NCBI RefSeq assembly: GCF_022009635.1 | Contig: NZ_CP091716.1 | Span: forward strand, 4,665,001-4,729,000 | Direction of reading: 5' to 3' | DNA: 64,000 nt | Source of the DNA: Variovorax paradoxus | GTDB taxonomy: Bacteria > Pseudomonadota > Gammaproteobacteria > Burkholderiales > Burkholderiaceae_C | Shown here: positions 17,712 through 26,895 of the stretch, one piece after another | Layout: each line of letters opens with the position of its first letter | How positions within the stretch are numbered: position 1 is the stretch's first letter | Notes under the pieces: generated by a model | What the model was told of the DNA's origin: nothing | Seen by the model: the letters and a program-made list of their open reading frames with translations, nothing else | The model's database searches: none | Position numbers and translations under genes: made by a program

Positions 17712-19572
17712 GCCCCACGCCCGAAGGCACCGCGATCTCGTTCTTGCGGCAGGGCTGCTGCTGCACGATGCCGCATGTCGGAAGGCCCGGCGCGTGCGGA
17801 TACGCCACGTGGCCAAGCACGATGCTCGACGCCCTGGCGGTGTCGTGCCAGATGCGGTTGGTCGCCGGTGTCTGGCGAATGCCGAACACCCAGTAGCCGG
17901 TCTGCGAAGGCGTGTCGATGGTCACGCGCAGGCTGGAGCCAGCGCGGAACACATGCGCGAACTTCTGCAGCTCCAGGCGCATGAGCACCGGCGTGTCGGG
18001 CTCCAGCATTTTCACGGTGGCGGCGGTGAAGTCGCCCGTGGGCCGCAGCACGGTCGACTTGGCGTCGTCGAGCTGCCGCTTGGACGCGCGCAGCCAGCCG
18101 CGCTGCACGAACATCTCCATGCCGTCGGGTCGGACCTCGGACAGGCTCACCTGCAGGTCGGTGTCGGTGGCGGTCGAACTCAGGTACAGGTCGGCCGAGC
18201 CTTCGCCATAGAAGCTCAGGTCCTGCGGCAGCGGCGCGGTGGTGAAGACCTGCTGGCCCTCCGGCGCGCTCACGGCTGCCCAGCTGCTCTTGTCCTGGTC
18301 GTTCACCGCCGGGCTTTCGATGGGATAGGCGTAGCTGCTCGAAGGCGTTCGGTCGTCGGCCGGAGCCTTGTCGGTCAACTGTCCGCCGGGCTGCAGCCAC
18401 AGGCGCATGGGCCGGGTCTTGACGGGCAGCCGGTCGAAGGTGGCGGCGGCCGTGTGCACCAGTGTCAAGCTGTCTTTTTCGCCGACGGTCTCCTGCATTT
18501 CCTGCAGCAGGTGCACATGCGGCTCTCGCTCGAAGCCGTTGTTCTCGCCCTTGAGGAAGTGTGCGTAGAAGCGCCGCTGCACGTCGCGCATGTAGGCGGA
18601 GAAATCGCTCGTGCCGTGCAGCCCGTTGGAGCTGATGAGCCACATCTTCTCGGGTGCGATGGTGTCCTCGTAGTAGCCCATGCGCGGGCCTACCTGCTCG
18701 TCCTGCCACGACTGCGTGCCCAGCGTCGGTATGTCGATGTTGCCCGTCACGAGGATGGCGCTCTTCTTCGCATAGCGCGCGCCGTAGTGCGGGTCGTTGT
18801 CGAGCCAGTTCACCAGGTCGAGGTCGGGGCGCTTGATCTTCTCGATGTTGTCGCGCACATTGCGCGCGCACTCGGTGTCGCCGTCCAGCCGCGCGGCGTC
18901 TTCGGCGGATGTGCGCCAGATGTCGGGAAAGCGCCCCCACCATGCCGCCGGAAATCCGATGTTCTGGATGCCGCCCGGATAGCCGACGTCGCGGTACGGG
19001 TCGGTCACGTTCTTGCCTGGCGCAATGGCCACCAGGCCCTTGGGCCGCTGCGCCGCCACCCACAGCTGGTTGTACCCCGGGTACGAATAGCCCACCATGC
19101 CGACCTTGCCACTGGACCACGGCTGCTGCGCTGCCCACTCGACCGCGAACGCACCGGCCGCGCCGACCGTGGCGTCGAACACCTGGTCGTCGCCGCTGGA
19201 GCAGCCCGTGCCGGGCACGTTCAGGCCCATCACCGCATAGCCCTCTGGCACCCAATTCGGCGCCTCGTCGGCGACCACGCCGGAGCCATAGCCGTCGTAT
19301 TCGATCAGCACCGGGAAGGTGCCGGTCGCGCGCGGCAGCAGCACGGTGTATCGCATCTTGTTGCCGTCGGGCAGCGTGAGATAGCCCCACTTGCGCACCG
19401 TGCCTTCATTGACCTGCGGCGCGGCCGGAGGCGGCGTGGAGCCGCCCACGGCAACGGGCACCGGAATGATGGCGGTGCCCGACGAACCACCTCCACAGCC
19501 CGCGAGCCCCGCGGCGAAAACCAGCGACGGCGCCATCGCGCGCCAGAGCCATCGACAATCAGAAATCTTCAT
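17695..19572 (-). CDS. CocE/NonD-type serine hydrolase lipoprotein
   Basis: The 625-residue protein has a lipoprotein signal ending in the lipobox LAGC near residue 25, followed by a Gly/Ser/Pro-rich linker. The body is an X-Pro-dipeptidyl-peptidase/CocE-like alpha/beta hydrolase with the nucleophile elbow GMVGYSYPGYNQ, then a jelly-roll C-terminal domain (SADLYLSSTATDTDLQVSLSEVRPDG). It is probably anchored in a membrane and acts on an ester or amide in the periplasm. AGGGA precedes the ATG at 19572. Substrate unknown. Confidence 0.85.
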   Translation of the reverse strand: MKISDCRWLWRAMAPSLVFAAGLAGCGGGSSGTAIIPVPVAVGGSTPPPAAPQVNEGTVRKWGYLTLPDGNKMRYTVLLPRATGTFPVLIEYDGYGSGVVADEAPNWVPEGYAVMGLNVPGTGCSSGDDQVFDATVGAAGAFAVEWAAQQPWSSGKVGMVGYSYPGYNQLWVAAQRPKGLVAIAPGKNVTDPYRDVGYPGGIQNIGFPAAWWGRFPDIWRTSAEDAARLDGDTECARNVRDNIEKIKRPDLDLVNWLDNDPHYGARYAKKSAILVTGNIDIPTLGTQSWQDEQVGPRMGYYEDTIAPEKMWLISSNGLHGTSDFSAYMRDVQRRFYAHFLKGENNGFEREPHVHLLQEMQETVGEKDSLTLVHTAAATFDRLPVKTRPMRLWLQPGGQLTDKAPADDRTPSSSYAYPIESPAVNDQDKSSWAAVSAPEGQQVFTTAPLPQDLSFYGEGSADLYLSSTATDTDLQVSLSEVRPDGMEMFVQRGWLRASKRQLDDAKSTVLRPTGDFTAATVKMLEPDTPVLMRLELQKFAHVFRAGSSLRVTIDTPSQTGYWVFGIRQTPATNRIWHDTARASSIVLGHVAYPHAPGLPTCGIVQQQPCRKNEIAVPSGVGPKPPV

Positions 19573-19773
19573 GAATCCGTCCCTATCGAGTGTTGCGTTT
19601 CGATGCCCCGACGAGGCATCGGCGCGCAATCTAGCTTCGATAAACGAGACTGTCGAAAAACATGAAGGGTTGGTTAATGCAGCATGAAGAAGGGTTGAAA
19701 TCCTTATGCGAACCGGCTGCGGATAGAGTGCCTGCCTGCTTCACTCCACAGCGCATCCGCGCATTCGGCATCC

Positions 19774-20166
19774 ATGAAATTCGGCTACACCATCGTCTAC
19801 GTTCCAGACGTCGCGCAATCGCTTCAGTTCTTCGAACAGGCCTTCGGTTTCGCGCGCAGGTTCCTGCATGAATCGAACACTTATGGCGAACTCGCGACCG
19901 GCGAGACCACCCTCGCCTTCGCCGCGCACGAGCTTGCCGAATCGAATTTTCCGCAAGGGCATGTGGCTGCATCGGCCTCGGCCAAGCCGTTGGGCATGGA
20001 ACTGGGCTTCGTCACGGACGATGTCGCCGGGGCGCATGCGCGTGCCATCGCGGCGGGTGCATCGGAGCTTTCGGCGCCGGTCTCCAAGCCCTGGGGACAG
20101 GTGGTCTCCTACGTGCGCTGCCCCGACGGCACGCTGGTCGAACTGTGCTCGCCCATCGGCGGCTGA
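19774..20166 (+). CDS. VOC-family (glyoxalase/bleomycin-resistance-like) protein
   Basis: The 130-residue protein is a single vicinal-oxygen-chelate module pair: MKFGYTIVYVPDVAQSLQFFEQAFGF at the start, GELATGETTLAF in the middle, and WGQVVSYVRCPDGTLVELCSPI at the end. A conserved glutamate (VELCS) fits a metal ligand. Members include glyoxalases and small-molecule resistance proteins; the substrate here is unknown. The 200 bases before it, after the divergent lipoprotein gene, hold only promoters as far as I can see. Confidence 0.85.
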   Translation: MKFGYTIVYVPDVAQSLQFFEQAFGFARRFLHESNTYGELATGETTLAFAAHELAESNFPQGHVAASASAKPLGMELGFVTDDVAGAHARAIAAGASELSAPVSKPWGQVVSYVRCPDGTLVELCSPIGG

Positions 20167-20182
20167 GCACCGGGCCGGCGGT

Positions 20183-20677
20183 TCAGCGGCCGGCCTTCGC
20201 CACGCTCACCGCGCCCTTCATGCCGGCGTCGTAGTGGCCCGGCTGCAGGCAGCCGAAATCGACCTTGCCGGCCTGCGTGAACTGCCAGAGCACCTCGCCG
20301 GTCTTGCCCGGCGCCAGCGTGACCATGTTCGGATCGGCGTGCTCCATCTCCGGGTTCTTCATCATCGCCTCGTAGTGCGCGCGCAGGTCCTTGCCGGTTC
20401 CCAGCACCAGCTCGTGCTTCAGCACACCCACGTTCCGCACGACGAAGCGCACCGTCTCGCCCTGCTTCACGCTGATGTCGGACGGCGTGAAGCGCATGTT
20501 GTCCGTCATGTCGACATTGATCGTGCGGACTGACTTGCCGGCCACGCCGGGCTTGCCGATCGCGCTGTCGGCGGCGGCGTCGTGACCGCCTGCATGCGTG
20601 CCCGATGCGGCTGCGCCGGCGGCCGCCAATGCGAGCAGCGCCGCGACGGCGGGAATGCGGAGTCTGATGCGTGCCAT
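20183..20677 (-). CDS. Periplasmic cupredoxin-domain copper protein
   Basis: The 164-residue protein has a signal peptide ending in AAASG and a His-containing linker (THAGGHDAA). The cupredoxin domain follows: MRFTPSDISVKQGETVRFVVRN, then ligand histidine in LKHELVLG, and the C-terminal ligand loop FGCLQPGHYDAGM giving Cys, His and Met. This is a type-1-like copper site. An AGAAGGAAG sequence precedes the ATG. Similar proteins are copper-handling periplasmic carriers; there is no copper operon next to it. Confidence 0.85.
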   Translation of the reverse strand: MARIRLRIPAVAALLALAAAGAAASGTHAGGHDAAADSAIGKPGVAGKSVRTINVDMTDNMRFTPSDISVKQGETVRFVVRNVGVLKHELVLGTGKDLRAHYEAMMKNPEMEHADPNMVTLAPGKTGEVLWQFTQAGKVDFGCLQPGHYDAGMKGAVSVAKAGR

Positions 20678-20829
20678 GGTCTTCCTTCTTTCTCTTGCGT
20701 TGTCTTGCCATGAACGGGCGAAATGCCCGCCCCCGCCGCACTCTAGAAAGCCCGCCCACGGATCGCCTGACAAGCCGATGACAAGAAAGTAATCTACGCA
20801 GCCTCGCGCCGCCACCAGGAAAGGAATCC

Positions 20830-21687
20830 ATGTCGCACCCCGTCTTCCTGTCCAGCTCCAGCCTGCCCCGCATGCCCGAAGGCAGCCGCAACGAGTGGCG
20901 CGGCTTCTTCGGCCACGGCGGCGAACTGGAGGCCAACGCGTTCTTTCCGCTGTTCTGGCGCGCGCTCTTCAGCGCGGACGACATCCGGCACGCGAAGTTC
21001 ATCGACGAGTACGACATCGACGACGAAGACGCCACCGTGGACCGCGCGGAGTGCATGGACGACTTCGGCGCGGAGGCCACCTACCCCTACCTCGTGACGG
21101 ACAAGCGAACTGCGTTGGCAAGGCTGGCAAGCCGGCGCGAAGCCATCGTGACCGCGGTCGGCGAGCGCTACCGCCCCATCTACGACGGCTTCACGGAACT
21201 CATCGCGCATGGCTTCGCGGACCATCTGCTGCTGCGAACCAGCGGGTTGCCCGACGCAGCCGACAGCGAGCAATGGCTGCGCGCCAGTCTCGCGGCCATC
21301 GACGGGCCGGATGCGGCGAGCGGCGAGATGAAGCAGCTGGCCAAAGACCTGTCTCGGCATGACGCGAACCCCGTGTGGCTGCTGGCCGGCACCGGGACGA
21401 CCGAAGCGGGGCCCTGGCCCACGGAGGCACTGAAGAGTCTCTTCCCGCAGGCCGACAGGAAGAAGCCGAGGCAGGATCCAGCCGCGCCCCGACCCGCGCA
21501 AACGCCCGCCAAGCCCAAGAGCTGGCTCGATCCGTTGCTCGAATGGGTCGGCATCTTCGTTGCGGCTGGCGCCGGCCTGGGTACTTACTGGTACACGCGG
21601 TCGGTGTGGCTGACGCTGCCGGCCTTTCTTTGCGCGGCGGTGGTGGTGGGCTTCGGCATCGCGAAGCTGCGCGGGCCGCGATCCTGA
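20830..21687 (+). CDS. Hypothetical protein with C-terminal membrane anchor
   Basis: I do not recognise the family. The 285-residue product has a soluble, acidic N-terminal part (residues 1-200) with FFPLFWRALFSADDI and a DEYDIDDEDATVDRAE stretch, then a Pro/Lys-rich linker (KKPRQDPAAPRPAQTPAKPK) and two hydrophobic segments at about 235-275 that would form a membrane hairpin. The N-terminal part looks cytoplasmic. It stands alone on the plus strand ahead of the broken hydrolase gene and may share a transcript with it. Confidence 0.6.
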   Translation: MSHPVFLSSSSLPRMPEGSRNEWRGFFGHGGELEANAFFPLFWRALFSADDIRHAKFIDEYDIDDEDATVDRAECMDDFGAEATYPYLVTDKRTALARLASRREAIVTAVGERYRPIYDGFTELIAHGFADHLLLRTSGLPDAADSEQWLRASLAAIDGPDAASGEMKQLAKDLSRHDANPVWLLAGTGTTEAGPWPTEALKSLFPQADRKKPRQDPAAPRPAQTPAKPKSWLDPLLEWVGIFVAAGAGLGTYWYTRSVWLTLPAFLCAAVVVGFGIAKLRGPRS

Positions 21688-21709
21688 ACTGCAAGGGAGC
21701 CACGAACAG

Positions 21710-22906
21710 ATGATGAAGTTCGATCCGTTGCCAACGCAATGCCTCGTGGACCAATCGCTGGAGATCCGCGTTCGAGGCGCCGTGCCCGGCGAGGCGGTCG
21801 TCCTGAAGCTCGGCAATCGCTTCAAGGACACGGTGTTCCTCTCCGAAGCCACCTTCGAGGCGGACGCCTCCGGCGTGATCGACCTTCTCGCGCAGGCGCC
21901 GATCTCGGGCTCGTATGGCAACGTGGATGCAATGGGACTGTTCTGGTCCCGCGTACCGATCACCGGTGAGCGTGCCGCAGCGGTGCCGGGCCTGAGCGAC
22001 GACCCGCTCACCACTACGCTGACGGCCGAAAGCACGGATGGCCGGCATTCGATCTCCCATGCGATCCGGCGCGTGTACCTGGGCACCGGCGTGACTTCGC
22101 GGGCAGTCGACGCCAACGGACTCGTGGGCAAGTTGTTCGAGCCGCCGGGTGCGGGCCCGCACCCGGCGTTGCTGGTACTGGGAGGTTCAGGCGGCGGCAT
22201 CGAGTAGTCGCACGAGATGGCCGCGCTGATGGCATCCCACGGCTATGTGACCTTGGCATTGGCCTACTTCGCGGCCGAGGGTTTGCCACCCACGCTGGAT
22301 CGCATCCCCCTCGAATACTTCGGCACCGCGCTGCAGTGGCTGGCGACTCAGCCGGGAGTTATGGCAGATCGTATCGGCGTGATCGGCGTCTCGCGCGGCG
22401 GCGAACTGGCGTTGCTGCTCGGCGCGAACCATCCGGTCATCCGCGCTGTCGTCGCGTATGTGCCCAGCGGCATCGTGCATGGCGCGTACCCGGAGAACGG
22501 CTTCAGCGCCTGGACGCTGGGCGGCAAGGAGCTGCCGTTTTCCGGCAGCTATTCCGCAGAGGAACGGACCGGCATCGCGGTGGAAAGAATCAATGGCCCG
22601 GTACTGATGATCTCCGGCCTCGACGACCAGTTGTGGCCATCGACAGAACTGACGGAATTCGCCGTCCGGCGCTTTCAACGGAACAACTTCCGCCACCGCG
22701 CCGAACACCTGCGCTACGAGAACGCAGGCCACAGCATCGGCTGGCCCAACGGGCCGACGACCACGCTGAATTTCAGGCATCCCGTGTCCGGGGAAGAAAT
22801 GATCGCGGGCGGCACGCCTGAAGGAACGGCTTGGGCGCGAAGCGACTCGTGGGCACGGATGCTCGAGTTCGTTCGAAGCGCACTCATCGACGCACCAGCG
22901 CCCTGA
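21710..22906 (+). pseudogene. Acyl-CoA thioesterase/BAAT-family hydrolase, interrupted by in-frame TAG
   Basis: Two open stretches lie in the same frame, divided only by TAG at 22205-22207. The first encodes the N-terminal Ig-like thioesterase/BAAT domain up to LLVLGGSGGGIE; the second resumes at once with SHEMAALMASHGYVTLALAYF and holds the rest of the alpha/beta hydrolase, with nucleophile elbow GVSRGG, acid DDQLWPS and histidine AGHSIGW. Together they make a normal-length enzyme of about 398 residues. A single base change (for example from CAG or TGG) would explain it. The catalytic residues are intact, so the event is recent, or it is a sequencing error or readthrough. Confidence 0.8.
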
Positions 22907-22937
22907 ACCTCGTGCAACCATATGGCACGATCCAGCC

Positions 22938-23501
22938 ATGCACGAGCCCTCCCGCCGAATCCCCTACCGCACCTGGCCCGGCGCGCTCGCGGTTCTTCTC
23001 GCCATTGCCGCCTACGTCGGCGGCCTGACCTTCTGGGATCGCCACACCCCCGGCGCCCGGCCGCTGGCCGCGGGGGAAACCATCGACGCAGGCCAGGCGC
23101 GCTTCGTGCCGGCCGATGGATGGCAGATGGACGTCGCGCGCTCCAAGGCCGGCCGGTCGCTGATGCTGCTCAAGGGCGGCCATAAGTTCCTGGTGACGAC
23201 GGAGCCCTGGGCGGGCGGTCCCGACGGGCCCCTGGTGCGGCAGCAGCGGCTCATGGAGCGCGGCCAGGGACTGACCATCGACGGCGACGTGTCCGACTTC
23301 GTGACCTCCTGGGGCCTGCAGGGCAAGACTTTCGCCTACTACGGCTCCAAGCTCGCGGGCCGTTTCTGGCAGGTGGTCGACCTGCGGCGCAAGTCGCTCG
23401 TGCAGATCGACTTCTACGGCCCGAACGACGGCCTCGACGATGCGTTGGCGGATGCCCGTGCCATGCTGGACTCGATGGACCTGGAAGCACCAAAGGAATG
23501 A
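22938..23501 (+). CDS. Hypothetical membrane-anchored protein
   Basis: Family not recognised. The 187-residue protein has one hydrophobic segment at about residues 14-32, then a periplasmic-looking domain starting ETIDAGQARFVPADGWQMD and continuing with LLKGGHKFLVTTEPW. This resembles short single-pass proteins that accompany PrsW-type proteases. Its stop overlaps the start of the PrsW-like gene by ATGA, so the two are made together and may work together. Confidence 0.65.
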   Translation: MHEPSRRIPYRTWPGALAVLLAIAAYVGGLTFWDRHTPGARPLAAGETIDAGQARFVPADGWQMDVARSKAGRSLMLLKGGHKFLVTTEPWAGGPDGPLVRQQRLMERGQGLTIDGDVSDFVTSWGLQGKTFAYYGSKLAGRFWQVVDLRRKSLVQIDFYGPNDGLDDALADARAMLDSMDLEAPKE

Positions 23502-24694
23502 GCATCAACGCCCCGATCTTCGACAAGGACCAGGCCGCATGGCCGGTCGGCACCGACTCTTTCTTCCAGCCGCAGCGCGCGGCGTTCTGGGTGTTGGCGG
23601 CGCTGATCGTCAACGGCCTGTTCTACACGGTGAGCATGTTCTCGATGGGTTTCCGCGTGGTGCCCGTCACGGCCTTCCTGGGGCTGCTGGTGTGGGGGCT
23701 CTACACGCTGCTTTTCCTGGCGGCCTTTCGCACGCTGGACCTGCTCGAGCAGCACCCGCCGGAGGCGTTCATCCTGGCCTTCGCGTGGGGCGGCATGGGC
23801 GCGGTCTACTTCGCGGCGCCGGCCAACATCGCGATCCAGAGCCTGTGCGCCAAGCTCATATCGCCCGACTTCGTGGCGGTGTGGGGGCCGGCCATCGCCG
23901 GGCCGATCACGGAAGAGTTCCTGAAGATCGCGGGCGTCATCCTGCTGGTGCTGGTCGCGCGCAACCAGTTCCAGACTTACCTCTCGGTGCTCATCGTCGG
24001 CGCGCTGGCGGGGCTGGGCTTCCAGGTGATCGAGAACCTGAGCTACACCGTCAACGCCTCCATGCACTTTCCGCTGGAGAACCAGGTCTATCCGGTGTTC
24101 CTCAACCTGCTCACCCGCGGGCTCATGAGCGGGCTGTGGAGCCATGCGGCCTACACCACCATCGCGTCCTTCGGCATCGCCTGGTTCCTGCTGCACCCCG
24201 AACGGCCGATGGTGGTGCGGGTGGCGGCGGCGCTGCTGGCCTTCGCGCTTGCGTGGGCAATGCACTTCATCTGGAACTCGCCGTTCCTGGAAGACCTGTT
24301 CGACAACGGCTACGGCGAAATGGCCGTGCTGCTGTTCGTCAAAGGCATCCCCGTGATGATTGCGGCCGGTTTGATCTGGCATGTGGCCGCGCGCGAGAAC
24401 GGCACCTACCTGCATGCGCTCGCGGCCGTCTTCGTGCCCGAGCGCGAACTGATCAGCGACGACGAATGGGTGCGGCTGGGCGCGCCCATGCAACGCTACA
24501 AGGTGCGCCGCGAGATGGGCTGGACCTACGGCTGGCGCGCCAGGCGGCTCAAGACGAGGCTGCAGCGCGAACAGCTGCGGCTCATCCGCAAGGCCGGCAC
24601 CTACGGCCGGGGGCCGCAGACGCTGCGCCATGAAATCGCCATCAGGCAGCTGCGCGCGGAACTCGATCCGCTGATCCAGCCGCGTCAGGCCTGA
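23498..24694 (+). CDS. PrsW-family glutamic-type intramembrane protease
   Basis: A 398-residue inner-membrane protein with about eight hydrophobic segments. The PrsW marks are visible: GPITEEFLKIAG with paired glutamates near residue 145, GLGFQVIENLSY with a further glutamate near 185, and histidines in LWSHAAYT and AMHFIWN. These form the predicted active site inside the membrane (PrsW/Rce1 superfamily). A basic cytoplasmic tail follows. In Bacillus PrsW clips an anti-sigma factor; here the target is unknown. Coupled to the small membrane protein upstream. Confidence 0.83.
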   Translation: MSINAPIFDKDQAAWPVGTDSFFQPQRAAFWVLAALIVNGLFYTVSMFSMGFRVVPVTAFLGLLVWGLYTLLFLAAFRTLDLLEQHPPEAFILAFAWGGMGAVYFAAPANIAIQSLCAKLISPDFVAVWGPAIAGPITEEFLKIAGVILLVLVARNQFQTYLSVLIVGALAGLGFQVIENLSYTVNASMHFPLENQVYPVFLNLLTRGLMSGLWSHAAYTTIASFGIAWFLLHPERPMVVRVAAALLAFALAWAMHFIWNSPFLEDLFDNGYGEMAVLLFVKGIPVMIAAGLIWHVAARENGTYLHALAAVFVPERELISDDEWVRLGAPMQRYKVRREMGWTYGWRARRLKTRLQREQLRLIRKAGTYGRGPQTLRHEIAIRQLRAELDPLIQPRQA

Positions 24695-24701
24695 CGAAGG
24701 C

Positions 24702-24962
24702 TCAGCCCGCGTCCTTCAGGGCCTTCTTCGCCTTCTCGGCCGAATTCTTCGAACGGTTCTTGTGATAGCCCGACTTGACGTTGTTCACGGCCTTGCCCAC
24801 CGGGCCGCTCTTCTTGGCGTCGCTGTCCGCGCGCTTCTCGTCGATCTTGTGCTTGGCGGCATCGGTCGCGTCCGATGCGGCCTTGCCGATCTGGGCGTTG
24901 GCGGTGCCGGCGGCGAGCAAGGTGAGCGATGCGGCAAGCGCGATCATGATTTTTCTGGTCAT
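24702..24962 (-). CDS. Small secreted basic protein
   Basis: An 86-residue product with a signal peptide ending in GTANAQ and a mature part of about 65 residues rich in Lys, Ala, Asp and Ser (KHKIDEKRADSDAKKSG, KNRSKNSAEKAKKALKDAG). The composition suggests a helical or disordered periplasmic protein. No known domain recognised. GGAGGA stands upstream of the ATG at 24962. It ends eight bases from the convergent protease gene. Confidence 0.65.
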   Translation of the reverse strand: MTRKIMIALAASLTLLAAGTANAQIGKAASDATDAAKHKIDEKRADSDAKKSGPVGKAVNNVKSGYHKNRSKNSAEKAKKALKDAG

Positions 24963-25185
24963 CGGGTGATCCTCCAAATTTGGTAGTCGAGCCTCGATGC
25001 TCGCATCGCGGGCAGCGCCCGCGTGTCAGCCGCCACCCCGCATGCCTGGGGGCCGCCATCGGACATTTCCGGCAACGCCTTCGGGCAACCCCGCGTCTCG
25101 CAAACCCGCAGGGCGCGCTCATTGCACGGCCACTGGCAGGCCGTCGCCCTATCATGAAGCCGCCATCCGCCCCCTCAAAGAACAA

Positions 25186-26232
25186 GTGACAGACCTGGAG
25201 CGAGACAACAGCCTGCCGGACATGCCCTTCCACACCATCGTGGAGCAGATGGTCGCGGGCATCTATGTCATTCAGGACGACTGCTTCGTCTACTGCAACG
25301 CCACCTGGGCCGCCATTGCGGGCTACACGGTGCAGGAAGCCACAGGCATGTCGCTCGCGCAGATCGTGCCGCCCGACTTCCTGGAAGTGGTGCGCTCGCG
25401 CATCCGCGCCCGTCTGGCGGAGCAGCCGCCCAGCATGCACTTCATCACGCGCGGACTGCACCGCGACGGCAGCGTGCGGCTGGTGGAGGTGCACGGCACG
25501 CGCATCACCTATCGCGGCCGGCCCGCGGTGATGGGCGTCGGCGTGGACGTGACCGACCGCGTGCGCAACGAGGAAGAGCTCAAGCGCTCGCGCGAGCAGC
25601 TGCAGGCGCTGGCCGCCTACACCGCCAACAAGCTGGAAGAACAGCGCCTGGCGATGGCGCGCGACGTGCACGATGTGCTCGGCGGCATGCTGACCTCCAT
25701 CAAGATGGACGCCACACGCATCCAGCGCCGCGCAGAAAACCCCGAGATGCAGTCGCTCACCCGGGACTTGATCGCGCTCACGCAGCAGACCATCGACACG
25801 GTCAAGCAGATCTCCGAGGCGCTGCGCCCCAGCGCGCTCGACCACCTCGACCTGTCGGTGGCGCTGGCGAACGAGCTGCACGCCTTCACGCGCCGCTCCG
25901 GCGTGCCGCATGCGCTCGACACCGGCACCGCCACGCCGCGGCTGCTGCCGCGCCACACCACGGCCGTCTACCGCATCTTCCAGGAAGGCCTGACCAACGT
26001 GTCGCGCCATTCGAAGGCCTCGCACGTGGGCGTGACGCTGCGCGTGGAAGGCGCCCAGCTGGTGCTGGAGCTGCACGACGACGGCTGCGGCTTCGACACC
26101 CGCACGCCCGGCGGCAGCGCGCTGGGCCTGCTGAGCATGCGCGAGCGGGCAAGAGAGATCGGCGGCGAGCTGCGCATCGAATCGGCACCGGGCCGGGGCA
26201 CGCGCCTCGCGCTGCGCGCCCCGCTGCTCTGA
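25186..26232 (+). CDS. PAS-domain sensor histidine kinase (NarL-system type)
   Basis: A soluble 348-residue kinase. Residues about 15-130 form a PAS domain (IVEQMVAGIYVIQDDCFVYCNATWAAIAGYT), followed by a HisKA_3 dimerisation/phosphoacceptor region with H in RDVHDVLGGMLTSIKMD and an HATPase domain with FQEGLTNVSRHSKAS and LGLLSMRERAREIGG. No membrane segment, so it senses an internal signal. The GTG at 25186 is my choice; ATG at 25222 is possible. The response regulator starts 20 bases after it. Signal unknown. Confidence 0.83.
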   Translation: MTDLERDNSLPDMPFHTIVEQMVAGIYVIQDDCFVYCNATWAAIAGYTVQEATGMSLAQIVPPDFLEVVRSRIRARLAEQPPSMHFITRGLHRDGSVRLVEVHGTRITYRGRPAVMGVGVDVTDRVRNEEELKRSREQLQALAAYTANKLEEQRLAMARDVHDVLGGMLTSIKMDATRIQRRAENPEMQSLTRDLIALTQQTIDTVKQISEALRPSALDHLDLSVALANELHAFTRRSGVPHALDTGTATPRLLPRHTTAVYRIFQEGLTNVSRHSKASHVGVTLRVEGAQLVLELHDDGCGFDTRTPGGSALGLLSMRERAREIGGELRIESAPGRGTRLALRAPLL

Positions 26233-26251
26233 GGAAGAAAGAGGCGCACCG

Positions 26252-26884
26252 GTGATCGACATCCTCATGGTCGACGACCACACCATCTTCCGCTCCGGGC
26301 TGCAGCGCCTGCTGCTGGACGAAACCGACATCCGCACCACCGGCGAGGCAGCCAACGGCGCCGAGGCGCTGGCCCAGGTGCGCCAGCGCCGCTTCGACGT
26401 GGTGCTGCTGGACATCAACATGGAGGGCCGCAACGGGCTGGAAGTGCTGGCGTCGATCCGCGCGGCGCAGCCTTCACTGCCGGTGCTGATGCTGTCGATG
26501 TACGCGGAGGAGCAGTACGCGCTGGTCGCCATCCAGGGCGGCGCGCGGGGCTACATTGCCAAGGACGCCGAGCCCGCCGAACTGGTGCGCGCCATCCGCC
26601 GCGTGGCGGCCGGCGGCCAGTACCTGAGCGCTCGCGCCGCGCCGCTGGTCAGCGGCCAGCTCGAGGGCCGCGACGAACGCCCGGCCCATCAGCGCCTCAC
26701 GGTGCGCGAGCACCAGATCATGCTGATGATGCTCAAGGGCATGTCGCTCACAGTGATCGGCGAAGAGATGCTGATCAGCGTGAAGACCGTGAGTACGCAC
26801 CGCACCAACATCCTCGAGAAGCTGGGCGTGGCCAGCACCGCCGAGCTGGTCCTCTACGCGGTGCGCCACGGCATCATCCAGTAG
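26252..26884 (+). CDS. LuxR/NarL-family response regulator
   Basis: A 210-residue regulator. The receiver domain has the acidic pair in LMVDDH, the phosphoacceptor Asp in VVLLDINM (near residue 52) and the Lys in YIAKDAEPAE. The C-terminal LuxR helix-turn-helix reads LTVREHQIMLMMLKGMSLTVIGEEMLISVKTVSTHRTNI. GTG start preceded by a purine-rich GAGGAAGAAAGAGG. It is the partner of the PAS kinase directly upstream. Targets unknown; the convergent esterase gene ends 11 bases after it. Confidence 0.9.
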   Translation: MIDILMVDDHTIFRSGLQRLLLDETDIRTTGEAANGAEALAQVRQRRFDVVLLDINMEGRNGLEVLASIRAAQPSLPVLMLSMYAEEQYALVAIQGGARGYIAKDAEPAELVRAIRRVAAGGQYLSARAAPLVSGQLEGRDERPAHQRLTVREHQIMLMMLKGMSLTVIGEEMLISVKTVSTHRTNILEKLGVASTAELVLYAVRHGIIQ

Positions 26885-26895
26885 CGGGGTCTGCT

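Noticed and set aside
24980..25189. Small plus-strand frame ending on the histidine-kinase GTG
   Set aside because: Arg/Pro-rich, without a ribosome site or recognisable features. The last 12 codons overlap the kinase start by GTGA, but this is not enough to call a gene.
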